Source: Zeus faber
Lineage: Eukaryota > Chordata > Actinopteri > Zeiformes > Zeidae
DNA: 64,000 nucleotides
NCBI GenBank assembly: GCA_960531495.1
Contig: OY482854.1
Coordinates: forward strand, 29,684,652 to 29,748,651
Direction of reading: 5' to 3'
Position numbers and translations under genes: made by a program. Of this stretch, positions 38,579-48,720 are shown piece by piece (the stretch's first letter is position 1; the number at the start of each line of letters is the position of its first letter). The notes beneath the pieces are model-generated. The model did not search any database, had not been told where the DNA came from, and worked only from the letters and a program-made list of their open reading frames with translations.

Positions 38579-39013
38579 TCTGTCTGTCTGTCTGTCTGTC
38601 TGTCCTTCTCCCCCGTTTCTGGCCTCAATCTGTCTCGCTCCTTCTCTGTGTCTTCTCTCTCCGACTACCTCTCTACGCCTCTATCTACACCTCTTTCTCC
38701 CCCTCTCTCTTTCCCCTTTCCCTACCTCCGCACCTCTCTCTGCCTACATCTGTCTCCCCGCGATCTCGCGTCTCTCCCTCCTTATCTCCCTCCGTCGTCC
38801 TCCATCTCCACCGTCCACCCCTGTCACTCATTTCAGTTCTCTCCCTCCATCCCTGTCTCTCCCTGCTTCTGTGTGAACCTGTGAGCGGAGTCAGCTGCAG
38901 CTTACGAGGTCTGGCGGTCGTCTGGCGGACGGAGTCAAACGGCCCCTCTCTCTCGCTCTCTCTCTGTCGCTCTCTCTCTCTCTCTGTCGCTCTCTCTCTC
39001 TCTCGCTCTCTCG
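38579..39013. repeat. (TGTC)n, pyrimidine-rich tract and (CT)n
   Basis: TGTC units (38,579-38,603), then about 275 bp of CTC/TCC/CTCT-rich text, a short mixed section, and CT repeats with CGCT interruptions at 38,944-39,013. Leu/Ser-rich frames of up to about 200 codons are artefacts. Confidence 0.85.
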
Positions 39014-40319
39014 TCAGACAACATTTGTAGGTTTTACGTTTAGGGGTCTCTTCTAACAACCCGACCTGGCAGCCATCTTGCTACCGTTCTGTCGGCGAAC
39101 GCTGCGGGGAAGGACGTGTTGAACCCTCCGTGCTTCCCGTTCGCCTGGCAAAGCAGATCCCGACGGGAGGCGCCGCTCCCATGAAGTCAAATTATTTTTT
39201 AATGACATGAAAGATTTCCCATGGCCTATTTCAGGGGCTCTTTTTTTTTTGGTCCTACCGACTGTAAACCTAAAGGTAATAAATATCTGAGCTCGCTGGG
39301 AATTTACTGCACCTGTAAGCGCCGCTCAGCTCCTAATAAGCTGCAGATGTGGAAGTGATTGCATCAGACCCAGAAGGCAGAAAAAATACAGGAATTCTTT
39401 GTTGGGTACAGTTTCATCACCTGAGCGGAGCGTCTTGGGCTCTGTTTTCGGGGGACGACCCCCCTGCTATTCTTTAAAAAACAATTTTGGTTCAGAGTCA
39501 CGGCGGCTCTGCTGTCGTTTATTGCCGGGGAAATGGCCTCCGCTGTCTGGACCGGTAATGCACGGTGCGGTGTGGTGCTGGAACAGCCCCAGGGCCCCAC
39601 AATAGCGGTTGCCCGGTTACAGCGCGCAGCCCGAATTGGGCCGTTGTCAAATAACCTGTGTGGCCTTCAATAAAATATTGCGGGCTGCCTCCTTATGTTT
39701 AGGAACTTCCACTAAGTTATTGTTGAGCATTAATATACTCCGTGAAAAATGGTGCAACGATACAGATATGGATTATTTTTTATATAGTATCATTATCGCT
39801 CCATTATAAACGATTGAAATCATTCGCAACAATTTTATCAGTCTTCGCAACCAACAGGCAACCATCCAACAGCTGGATGGTTGTCAACTTGCCAAGCAAT
39901 TGGCAAGCAGGCCGTAAAGACCCAGCCCATAACGTGTGAAAATATTCAAAGTATTTTACGTGCATGTACCCCCAATTAGTCCTCTGCGTTGAAACCGTCG
40001 TGACTGTGAGGGCAGCGAACCGTTGGGGGACCCGGTCCAGTTCTAGAGCCAGTTCCTGGGTCCAAACAGCACCCGGGCCCCGCTGGGCTCTCCTGGGGGC
40101 GGGACCAGAGCACCTTTGAGGAACGAGCCCAGCGAGAACATCCCAGAATCCACGCGGAGAGGGAGCGGCCTCGGGCGAGGTGCGAGCTGGGGCCGCTGTT
40201 CCGCGTGCTGCTCCCGCCGTTTAGTTTGAAAGGATAAATTGATACGAACACAAAGATCTTCAGAATCTTTGAGACTTGCGCTCCGTCCCTCCTCGTTGCA
40301 AACTGTTCGACCAGAATTG
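39014..40319. other. Intron 1 segment without gene
   Basis: Repeat-poor for this window. 39,180-39,420 has complex sequence with motifs such as AATGACATGAAAG and AATAAGCTGCAGATG and could be conserved non-coding DNA. This cannot be shown from one genome. Confidence 0.4.
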
Positions 40320-40569
40320 TGTCTAATTTAGGGCCTGTATCTAGTTTTTAGTCTAATCTAAAGTCTATATCTAGTTTTCAGTCGTGTCTAGTCTACATCT
40401 AGTATTTAGTAGTATATATCTAGTTTTTTTATCTAGTCTACAGTCTATAACTAGTTTTTTTATCTAGTCTATAGTCTATATATAGTTTTTTTTATTTTGT
40501 CTATAGTCTATATATAGTTTTTTTATTTAGTCTATAGTCTAGATATAGTTTTTAGTCTAGTTTATATTT
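40320..40569. repeat. Minisatellite (TAGTCTATATCTAGTTTTTT), left part
   Basis: About ten variable units combining TAGTCTATA with TCTAGTTTTT or TATAGTTTTT. The same array resumes at 41,951 after the LINE insertions. Confidence 0.9.
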
Positions 40570-40899
40570 AAGATTCAAGATTCAAGATTCAAGATTTTTT
40601 ATTTGTCACATACACATACGCGATTGGCGATAGTGGCGCCGCCCCTAGCGGTCGCCTGCGCCGGCGCTCCGGTTACTTTCTTACTTTTTAGTATTTTTTT
40701 CCTTTTTTTATCATAATGTCCGCCAAAAAAACATCAACAATTAACTCATACGACCGCGATGCACTCATGGCAATAAAAATTTCCCTAAACGAACAACTTT
40801 GGGACTTTTTATCCGTGGGAGCAGAGTGGCCGGCGGAAATCCTACGCGGGAACACTCGCAACAACAACAACTACAACAAAAATGGAGCCGCTGTAGTTT
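40570..40899 (-). mobile_element. LINE copy with inverted 5' segment (twin-priming type)
   Basis: 40,570-40,620 is a minus-oriented LINE 3' end: a tail of AAGATTC repeats followed by TTTTTATTTGTCACATAC, the same as the tail of the next element. It joins directly to 40,621-40,892, a plus-oriented 5' segment with a GC-rich leader (GGCGCCGCCCCTAGCGGTCG) and an ATG at 40,716. The frame there begins MSAKKTSTINSYDRDALMAI, resembling the N-terminal region of fish LINE open frames. The 3' end on one strand abutting the 5' end on the other is the arrangement expected from twin priming. The frame is truncated and dead. Confidence 0.6.
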
Positions 40900-41950
40900 T
40901 AAGATTTAAGATTCAAGATTCAAGATTCAAAATTTTTATTTGTCACATACATATACATACTTTCATACATATATGCAGTGAAATGTAATGCAACGCACCC
41001 GGTGATAGCACACAATATGTCCTAGGAAAAAAAATAAAAGTAGAAAATTCCTTTCTAATAGACCGACTAACTGACTCCTAAAACGTAATACAGTAAGTGG
41101 AATACTTATAGAATAAGATAAAAAATATATAGAATAAAATACAATAAAAAATAAATTGAAATAAAATGGAATAGGTTGAAGGAATATGGCTATGTATATA
41201 CAGATATGTGCATTTAAAGTGGCATGTGAATTAAAGTGGCATGTGAATGTGAATAGTGTGAGGTAGTGTTTGGGATAATACAGCACAGTATACAACAGTA
41301 CGGCGCAGCAATACGGCATCACGAACAACCCTGAACAGTGACACAGTATGCGGTACAGTATGCTACATACAGTACAGTAGGTAGTGGAGCCTAGTGCATG
41401 GCTCAGTTAGGACCCCTGGTGAGGTCAGCGTTGACAGTTCTGATGGCTTGAGGGAAGAAACTCCGTCTCAGTCTCTCTGTTCTCGCTGCGTGACTGCGGA
41501 GGCGCTTGCCTGACCGCAGCAGCTGAAACAGTCCGTTGTTGGGGTGATGAGGATCCTTCATGATCCTACGGGCTCTGCTACTACACCTGGTGTATAACTC
41601 CTGCAAGGGGGGAGGGTAGTTCCAGTGGTACGTTCAGCTGAACGCACCACCCTCTGCAGGGCCCGCCTGTCCTGGGCAGTACAGTTCCCAAACCAGGCAG
41701 TGATGTTGCCTGTCAGGATGCTCTCCACTGCTCCAGAGTAGAAGGACTTGAGGATCCTCACCGAGACCCGGAATTTCCTCAGCTGCCTGAGGTGGTAGAG
41801 ACGCTGCCTCGCCTTTCTCACCAGAGTGTCTGTGTGAACAGTCCATGTTAAGTCCTCTGTGATGTGGACTCCCAGATATCTGAAGCTGCTCACCCTATCG
41901 ACAGAAGTCCCATTAATCCACAAGGGCGCGTGCGTCCTCGATTGTGATCC
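40900..41950 (-). pseudogene. 5'-truncated LINE (reverse transcriptase C-terminal part and 3' UTR), frameshifted
   Basis: Read on the minus strand, a partial frame from about 41,950 contains VSSFRYLGVHITEDLTW and RALQRVVRSAERTTGTTLP, typical of the end of the reverse-transcriptase region in L2/CR1/Rex-like fish LINEs. A shift near 41,605 moves coding to another frame, which continues ELYTRCSSRARRIMKDPHHP and ends at a stop at 41,403-41,405. About 500 bp of AT-rich 3' UTR follows, then a tail of AAGATTC repeats at 40,900. With no upstream RT or endonuclease it is inactive. Clade assignment is by resemblance only. Confidence 0.8.
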
Positions 41951-42037
41951 AAGTTTAGTCTATATCTGGTATTTAGTGTAGTCTATGGTCTATATCTAGT
42001 TTTCAGTTTATATCGAGTCTAGTCTATAGTCTATATC
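41951..42037. repeat. Minisatellite (TAGTCTATATCTAGTTTT), right part
   Basis: Continuation of the array at 40,320-40,569 beyond the LINE insertions. Confidence 0.85.
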
Positions 42038-42069
42038 AGCAAATTATGTACATGCAAGTGCAAGTGTTG

Positions 42070-42127
42070 TTTATGTTTATGTTTATTTTTATGTTTATGT
42101 TTATTTTTATGTTTATGTTTATGTGGA
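42070..42127. repeat. (TTTATG)n repeat
   Basis: TTTATG units with TTTATTTTTATG variants. Confidence 0.88.
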
Positions 42128-42181
42128 TGTCATTGTGAATGTGTTTCTGAATAATGTTTTATGTGTCTTTATGCACATTTA

Positions 42182-42183
<2 letters not shown>

Positions 42184-42223
<40 letters not shown>
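42184..42223. repeat. (GT)n microsatellite
   Basis: Perfect GT run of about 20 units. Confidence 0.95.
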
Positions 42224-42227
<4 letters not shown>

Positions 42228-42496
42228 TGCATCTGGGCTTAATGTTTAACAGCGAGCACGGCTCACCCACTAACCTGCGAACAAAGCACAATGGCCGCAG
42301 TGTGTGCGCCCTGTTTACTCAGGCTCACTTCCTGCCTTAATAGTCGGCTCCGCTTTCCCGACGCAGGAAAAAAGTGGGTCAGGGAAAAGTCATGTTTGAG
42401 GTAATTCACGCAGCGGGAACGCTCCTCTGATCACTGGGTGACACTGGTTAACCCCGAAAAGTGAGGTCATCCTGCAGTCCAACTACACCCCTGTAG

Positions 42497-42498
<2 letters not shown>

Positions 42499-42592
<94 letters not shown>

Positions 42593-42638
42593 TGCGTGTG
42601 TGCGCGCGTGCGTGTGTGTGTGTGCGTGTAGGTGTGTG
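42499..42638. repeat. (TG)n compound microsatellite
   Basis: About 45 perfect TG units followed by mixed TG/CG units. Confidence 0.96.
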
Positions 42639-43359
42639 TTGTACAGTAATGGAGGATGTGAGCTCATCGAAAGGGAGAACACCATTAAACGGCGGCTCTG
42701 TTTATGTAAAGTTATACGCTGAGACTTGAGGGCAAAAATAAATACAATAAATAAAAGGCAGACTTTCATTAGAAGTTGCCGCCGCCTCCTGAGGTGTTGG
42801 GCTCAAACAGGAGTTAAAGGACCCAGAGTCCTAGTTCGCTAGTCAGCACACGCATCTCACGACACGACCCCTGATAATTTTCACACTTTTTCGGTATCTG
42901 CCCTTTTTTCGGGTTTTGGAATATTTGTGTTGTGCATTTGTGTCCTCCATGTTAAAGGATTGGGGTGCTGTTTTTCAACCCGAGTCTAAAAACCGTCCGA
43001 CATTGGTTTCCGTCATTACTATTCCTAGCACCAACCTCACTGACGACGGCTGCCGAGGAACCTATCGCTCTGCTGCAGCTTCTTATTTCTCACATCAATG
43101 CATTCCAATGGGGCAAACGTTTAAGGCTTATTCAACCTCCTTTTCAGAAACAGGAAACTCACTATGTGATCGCAAACTTTATATATGTTTCACCGGAGAA
43201 AAAAGGTTGAAAAACCTGCATTTTTTCTTTCAGGCTTTTCAGGGTTGTACCGCATTGCCTCCTTTGCCCACATCCGCGCTAGCGTGAGAGACTAGAAACG
43301 GGAAGTTCCGTCGCTTCCCATCGGCCGCCTGCTGCGGCCAATGTTGTGATGTCATCAAG
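42639..43359. other. Intron 1 segment, nothing recognised
   Basis: A 123-codon plus frame (42,916-43,287) lacks any recognised domain, and neighbouring frames are equally open. I do not call a gene. Confidence 0.4.
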
Positions 43360-44223
43360 TAGGACCGCACGATATATCGTTGGCAAACGCGTCGCGCCAC
43401 AACTTTTTCCGCTGCTTGATACAGAAGGAGAAGTGGCAGGGTTCTGATGTTCCATGACTGCTCCGTCTGATACAACATCATCTACGGTGATTTAAAGCTT
43501 CTCTTCCAGGTTTCCAAGCTGCGTGGATTGGATAAGACACGTTTCCACTCTGCGCGTCGCTCCCCGACTTTTGCATATTTCGGTCGCGCTCCCGACTGGC
43601 TCGCCTCATGTTGTACATGTTGTAATAATCCATCCAATGAGTCATCTCCCCAAGCGCCACGCCCCCCCCATATGTTTGCCGACATGGCTCCCACCTGCAG
43701 ATGACGTCGAGCACCGTGGTGTAACATTTTACCGTGAAACTTCTGCCCCTGATTTGCAACACAGCGATAGAAACGGTGTCGAGGTGCGCACACACTTCTG
43801 TTGACATCCTGGACCATGGGTTCGGCTTGAATCTCAAAGGTTCGGCTTGAATCCACTCAATTCATTTTTATTTTTATTTTTTTTTATTATTTATTTTAAT
43901 AGTTTTGGTTTGCAGTTGTTTTTGTTGATCATTCCTTATAGGAAGAGTAATATTTATTTCCATAAATAAAGGGAAAATTATCCTTCCTGTCACAGTTGAC
44001 AGTTTACTGATTATAGCCTAAATGTGCCAAGAATAAAGATATTATTATTTTCATTTGCTATGCAGATGCTCTCCCCTACGAAATCACCCCAATCATTGCA
44101 GAATGAGTAATTATTTCCAAAATATAGATCTTCATGTAGTCTGGTGAAAATTCCTTTATTTTTTTTTCATATCGCAATAAATATCAAAGAAAGAAAAATG
44201 TTTTCCGATATCGCTCAGCCCTA
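43360..44223. mobile_element. Probable non-autonomous DNA transposon carrying the 258-bp repeat
   Basis: The left end is TAGGACCGCACGATATATCG (43,360-43,379). The right end in reverse is TAGGGCTGAGCGATATCG (44,206-44,223), giving imperfect terminal inverted repeats. The ends resemble hAT-type fish elements that start with an AGGGCTGCACGATAT motif. The 258-bp block (43,384-43,641) lies just inside the left end. A minus frame of about 125 codons (43,482-43,856) has no domain I recognise. Target duplications are unclear. Confidence 0.5.
43384..43641. repeat. Dispersed 258-bp repeat, copy 2
   Basis: Matches 26,995-27,252 base for base except for five substitutions and no gaps. It sits inside a transposon-like frame here, while copy 1 has no visible inverted-repeat ends. 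Confidence 0.85.
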
Positions 44224-46903
44224 TTATGAAGGTTTCCACACGTCTTTTCAACGCTTACAAAGTTGCCCCATGGGATTGTGTTGAAGCACAGTGAGAAGCT
44301 GCAGCAGAGCGGTAAGTTTCTCAGTAGTAAAACGGTTATAAATGATGGGAACCAACATTTTAGCAATGTCTAGGGTGAAAAACAGCAAACCTATCCTTGA
44401 AAGCAACCCCGCTCCTGCCTTTTCAAACGGAATATGAAATACATCAAAATGAACAAACTCAAAACATCAAAAAAAAAAAAAAAGCATTCCCATAGTTTTC
44501 AGCGGAACCAGGAGACAACTTTAAGGAAGCTTTCTCGCCCTACCGTTTGAATTTCCCCCCAAAAAACCCCACGATAGATTCACGATCAAATCTCAAAACG
44601 TGAGCTCTCATGAGGAAAAGGGTGAGGGATGTGAAACGTGTGGGACGGGGGTCCGGGGCGTTTGAGAACCAGGACCCTGGGCCTCGTCCAAGTTTCCCTC
44701 AGTCAGCTCAGTGTTCTCGTGCACAGAAAACGCCGAACCAGGAACAGGAACCAAAACACGTTGTTCTCCGCCTCCTGCAATTACGTGTGATGAGTTCTGT
44801 GGGATTAAACAGGATATCTGCAGACTTTTCGGATTAACTCTGATTTCATCCATGCAGGTCTGTGGAATACCTTTTCATCAGGGTCCGATTCGGGGCTTTT
44901 CTCCGCTCCTCCTCCCGCTTTCTCCGCCGCAGAAAGAGAGCTCTGATTTTCCTGCTGCCTTCTCCCCCTAATTACAGCCTTAATGAAGAGGCATTCCGTT
45001 CAGCATTCAAAGCATTTAACTGATTTTTCCCAAGGAATTACTCTCAGAAATGACTCCCCAAAAGCATGTCTATTTGTAATTGCCGGGTATTTTTTTTTGT
45101 TTTCTGGGCTTTGGGGTTGAGCCACTTCTATTTAAACCATCTGTAAACTCCCTGATCCCCGTGCACGGCGCTGCATCTGGGGTCATACATGAAAGAATCA
45201 CATCGTTTTTCACATTAATCATTATGTGCTTTATGAGTCCATAAGAAGCGGCCCAACTGTAATGGGGACGTAATTAAAGAGCGTCACCGTGATGGAGGGT
45301 CGCGCGGCCCTAATAGCTCGAAAACTATCGAGCCGCTGCTCCCTGGGCCGGCAAATGGATTCTAAAAACAGTCAATCAAATCTGCGGCGCTGCGACTTGC
45401 AGCAGATTAAAACGCTAATCAGCCCGCAACGGCATCAAAGGGCATCTCTGCTCGGGAGCGGAGGCTGGGGCTGCTTTTATTTGGGGGGGTGGGGGGTGGG
45501 GGTGGAGGTGTGTTGGCCTTGTTAAATGTTCAAGGATAGCGTTGCTCTCTTGGACCCTCGGCCTCATTCGCACATCGTCTACAGCGATCCCTGCGAGCAG
45601 AGAGCGTGGCTATCCAGCTGGGGGGGGGGGGCATTTGCAAGGGGGCTTTTCTTTACAAACGATGATGAAAAGAAAAAGGAAACGGGAAGCTCATGGCGTG
45701 TTCACGCCAGTTTCACCACGGTCTCCCCAAACCCACCGTTTAATCAGCGCCTTGCTCAGCATTGGACCTGCTGGAAGCTGTGATGGGAGGATATAGTTGA
45801 GACTCAAACAGAACATCAGTGTTGACCCAGTGCTGTTTACGACGATTCTTTCAGCAGTTGCATGTTTTTTTCCATCAAACAACTCAAGTTATCTTTGAAT
45901 TAAAATATGCATAATGCAGTGTATACTGTGTATATTTATGTGTTTGATAGGCTTCACGGAGGCTTCCTTTGTTGCTTCTCCTCCAGCCTCCCTTCCTCCA
46001 ATCGGGGAGCTCCCCCAGGGACCAGGGACCAGGCCGGGGCGTGTTCCGTCCAATCGGACGTGAGCAATGCGGGAGCGCAGAGTTAGGGAGGAAGCCGTTC
46101 CCACGTGGACGTATGGAACACACCCCGAGCTCAGCGTGTCCGGAAAACACGTCTACCCTAGTTTTTTCAAGGGCCCCTTGGCTTTGCGTTGAAGTCGGCG
46201 TGCTGTAGGTGACGCTGCGAAAGGTCGGCCAGCACGAACTGGAGAGATCAGGGAAACGATGCTCCTTGGGGCCCAGGTCCCAAATACTGAACCTATTCTT
46301 TGAGGCTGAGTCTCTGGCCGGGACACAGCCCCCCCCCCGCGGGAGAAAGACTCCAAAGAGAAAAGGCGTCCATATTTTGTGTCTCCGAGGAGCGCCAGAG
46401 TTGTTGAGTGAAAGCCTGATTTGCCCGAACAAGGTGGGCCTATTTGGTTTGACAGCTTGCCTGGGATGCCAAGCCCCCGGCTGCATGAAAGAGGCCGTTC
46501 ATTGAGAAATCCTGCCCCGGCTTTTGTTTTCCTTTGCACGCCGAGCGCTGTCAGCCTGCGTGTTGCAGCCTGGCCCCTCGCTCCTCGCCGCTCCTTAAAT
46601 GAAGGCATCAAAGGGATTTCCGCCACCAAACGCACGCGTTATCCAAGACAAACTGCTCGGCGTTGACTCGCTGCTTTTGATGGACCGAGTCGCAGTCTGC
46701 GCCAAAAAAAAGGGGGGAAAAAAACAAAAAAAATCCGAGCTGTCGTCACGTTAGATCTTGATGCACAAACTGCACAAACTGAGAATGGATCGACAGCCTG
46801 GATCTGATCAATAAGCAGCAGCTGGTTGGATGCCGTAGGAAGCTTTAACAAGTCGACAACAAAATAAAAGCGTTATTTTATTGCTTGGAGATAGAGGTCG
46901 TCA
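44224..46903. other. Intron 1 segment without gene; repeat-poor, possible regulatory DNA
   Basis: Contains a short G-rich tract (45,483-45,509) and G-runs at 45,620 and 46,327-46,340. The 44,960-45,450 part has several homeodomain-type TAAT cores (CTAATTACAG, GTAATTAAAG, GCTAATCAG) in complex sequence and is my best guess for a conserved non-coding element. A 200-codon minus frame at 45,884-46,486 has no recognisable domain. Confidence 0.4.
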
Positions 46904-46934
46904 GGGGGTCGGGGGGTCGGGGGGTCTACCGGGG
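46904..46934. repeat. G-run cluster
   Basis: Three units of GGGGGGTC then GGGG. Plus-strand quadruplex-forming potential. Confidence 0.8.
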
Positions 46935-48720
46935 CCCCACCTGCGATCGATTTGGGTTCGGGTCCACATTTTGTCATGTCCAGTTGGGTTCGTGTCCGGT
47001 CGGGTTCCCCGTCTGTGTTTCATTATGTTGCTGCGGAACGTGACGCAGCTAGGTGTGCGATGAGCAGCCAGTCAGACTGAAGGAGGAAAAAAAAGCAAAA
47101 AAACTAAAAAAACTAAAACAAACGACTTTTAATTGCAGCGGAGACATTGACGGGCTAGAAAAACAGCATTTCAGCAGCAGTTCTAATTATGGGATTGGCT
47201 TGGAATCCAGAAAATCCCTGACCTGACCGGGCTCAGGGTCGCCCTCCCCTTGGACGTGCATCAGGTCCTTGACCTCCGCTTGGGAACACTTTTAGAGGTG
47301 CAATAACTCTTGCAACGCATGTCACAACTCTTACTGTATTTGAATTAATAATGTAAAAGATGTGCACCCGTCTTGGTACAAGCAGTTTCAAGTCGCCCAC
47401 CAGCCGAATCAAACCGTTGTTATTTGTGAGATAACGTACGGGGGAGAGAAAAAAAGCCCCAATCAGCCTGAGGCTTTGTGTCGCCCGAATCAAATTAACT
47501 CAGAATGAATTCTGTTTACTTGTCGGGAATCCCATCGCGGACCCACAATCACAGCCCCGTAAAGAGCAATTACACCCAAAATGTGGTCCAACTGCAAATG
47601 TGTCGTCGAAGCGCTCATCTGCCCAATCCTCTTCCCCGAGTCTCTCCGAAGCACATCCACCCACCTGCACCACCGCCGCCACCGCTGCCACCGCTGCCAC
47701 AGCCGCCCGATGTGACGGAGAGATGCCAACACGGACTCATCAATACCAAATGACGGTGTTGTAACAAATTGGGGGGAGGAGGAAGGAGGTGGCGGAGGTG
47801 GAGGCGAAGGCGGAGGCGGAGGCGGAGATGGCTTGACCTCGCACGATTCTGATTTCCTTCGCTCCGTGTCGGCGCTTCGCTCCAGTTCGCTCACGCAAAC
47901 CCTTTTCCAGACACCGACGTGCCAAGTCAACGCGGCGTGTTGTTTCGGGGCGTGCCAGAAATGTGTCACAGAAAATAAGCCACGAGGAGAGGAGTGTGGA
48001 AAGGAAATCGTTCTGCGGTTCTTTCACTCAACCCGGGCTGATAAAAAAAACACACACACTGCAATATACAAAAACCATATAGACGTCTACAAAAACACCA
48101 TACAATGGGTACAATGGGAAAAGGCTGTAACAATACAATCCAATACCTCTCCAAATTCCCGCTTTCATTTCCCTAAATTAAGCTTATATAATATATATAT
48201 ATATAATAAAGTGTTCTCTATTCTTATTTGATATTATTCTTATTTTGAATAGATTTTGTGGTGGGGGGGGTTTTCTCACGTGTCAAAGCACATTCCGAGA
48301 CCGTAATCCACCCCGCGGTATCACCGCAACCATGGTGTGACTGGCTTTAAATGGCTGGTTTTGAATCGTAATCTCCCTTTTTTCCTCGTCTCTCCCTCAA
48401 CCTCTCGGCCTCCGTCGTTCGCTCCGTGTTTCCCTCGCAGGACGACACCCATTTTATTTTCAGTGGACGAGTTAACGTCAGTCTCGTGGTCAGGGAGGCT
48501 GCAGGCTGTTGCCTTTGTGGGGGCTCAGGTGTGTGCGTGTGTGTGTGTGTGTTGTGAAGGTGACAGGATGGTGATGGTGATGGCTTCCTGAGGGACAAAC
48601 AGAGGTGTGATTTAACACCAACATACAAGCAGACATACACAGGCCCCTCAGGACGGTTTTATGGGAAGGTGGTTATAGTTAGTTGAGAACGTCTGAAACC
48701 CCCTTCAGCGTAGAGAGATA
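46935..48720. other. Intron 1 segment, nothing recognised
   Basis: Includes a GGAGGCGGAGGC patch (47,770-47,830) and a CCACCGCTGCCACC patch (47,655-47,705). Proline- or serine-rich frames over these are compositional. Confidence 0.4.

Noticed and set aside
45884-46486. 200-codon minus frame in non-repetitive DNA
   Set aside because: No recognisable domain, and overlapping frames on the plus strand are equally open; composition explains it. Conservation evidence would be needed to reopen it.
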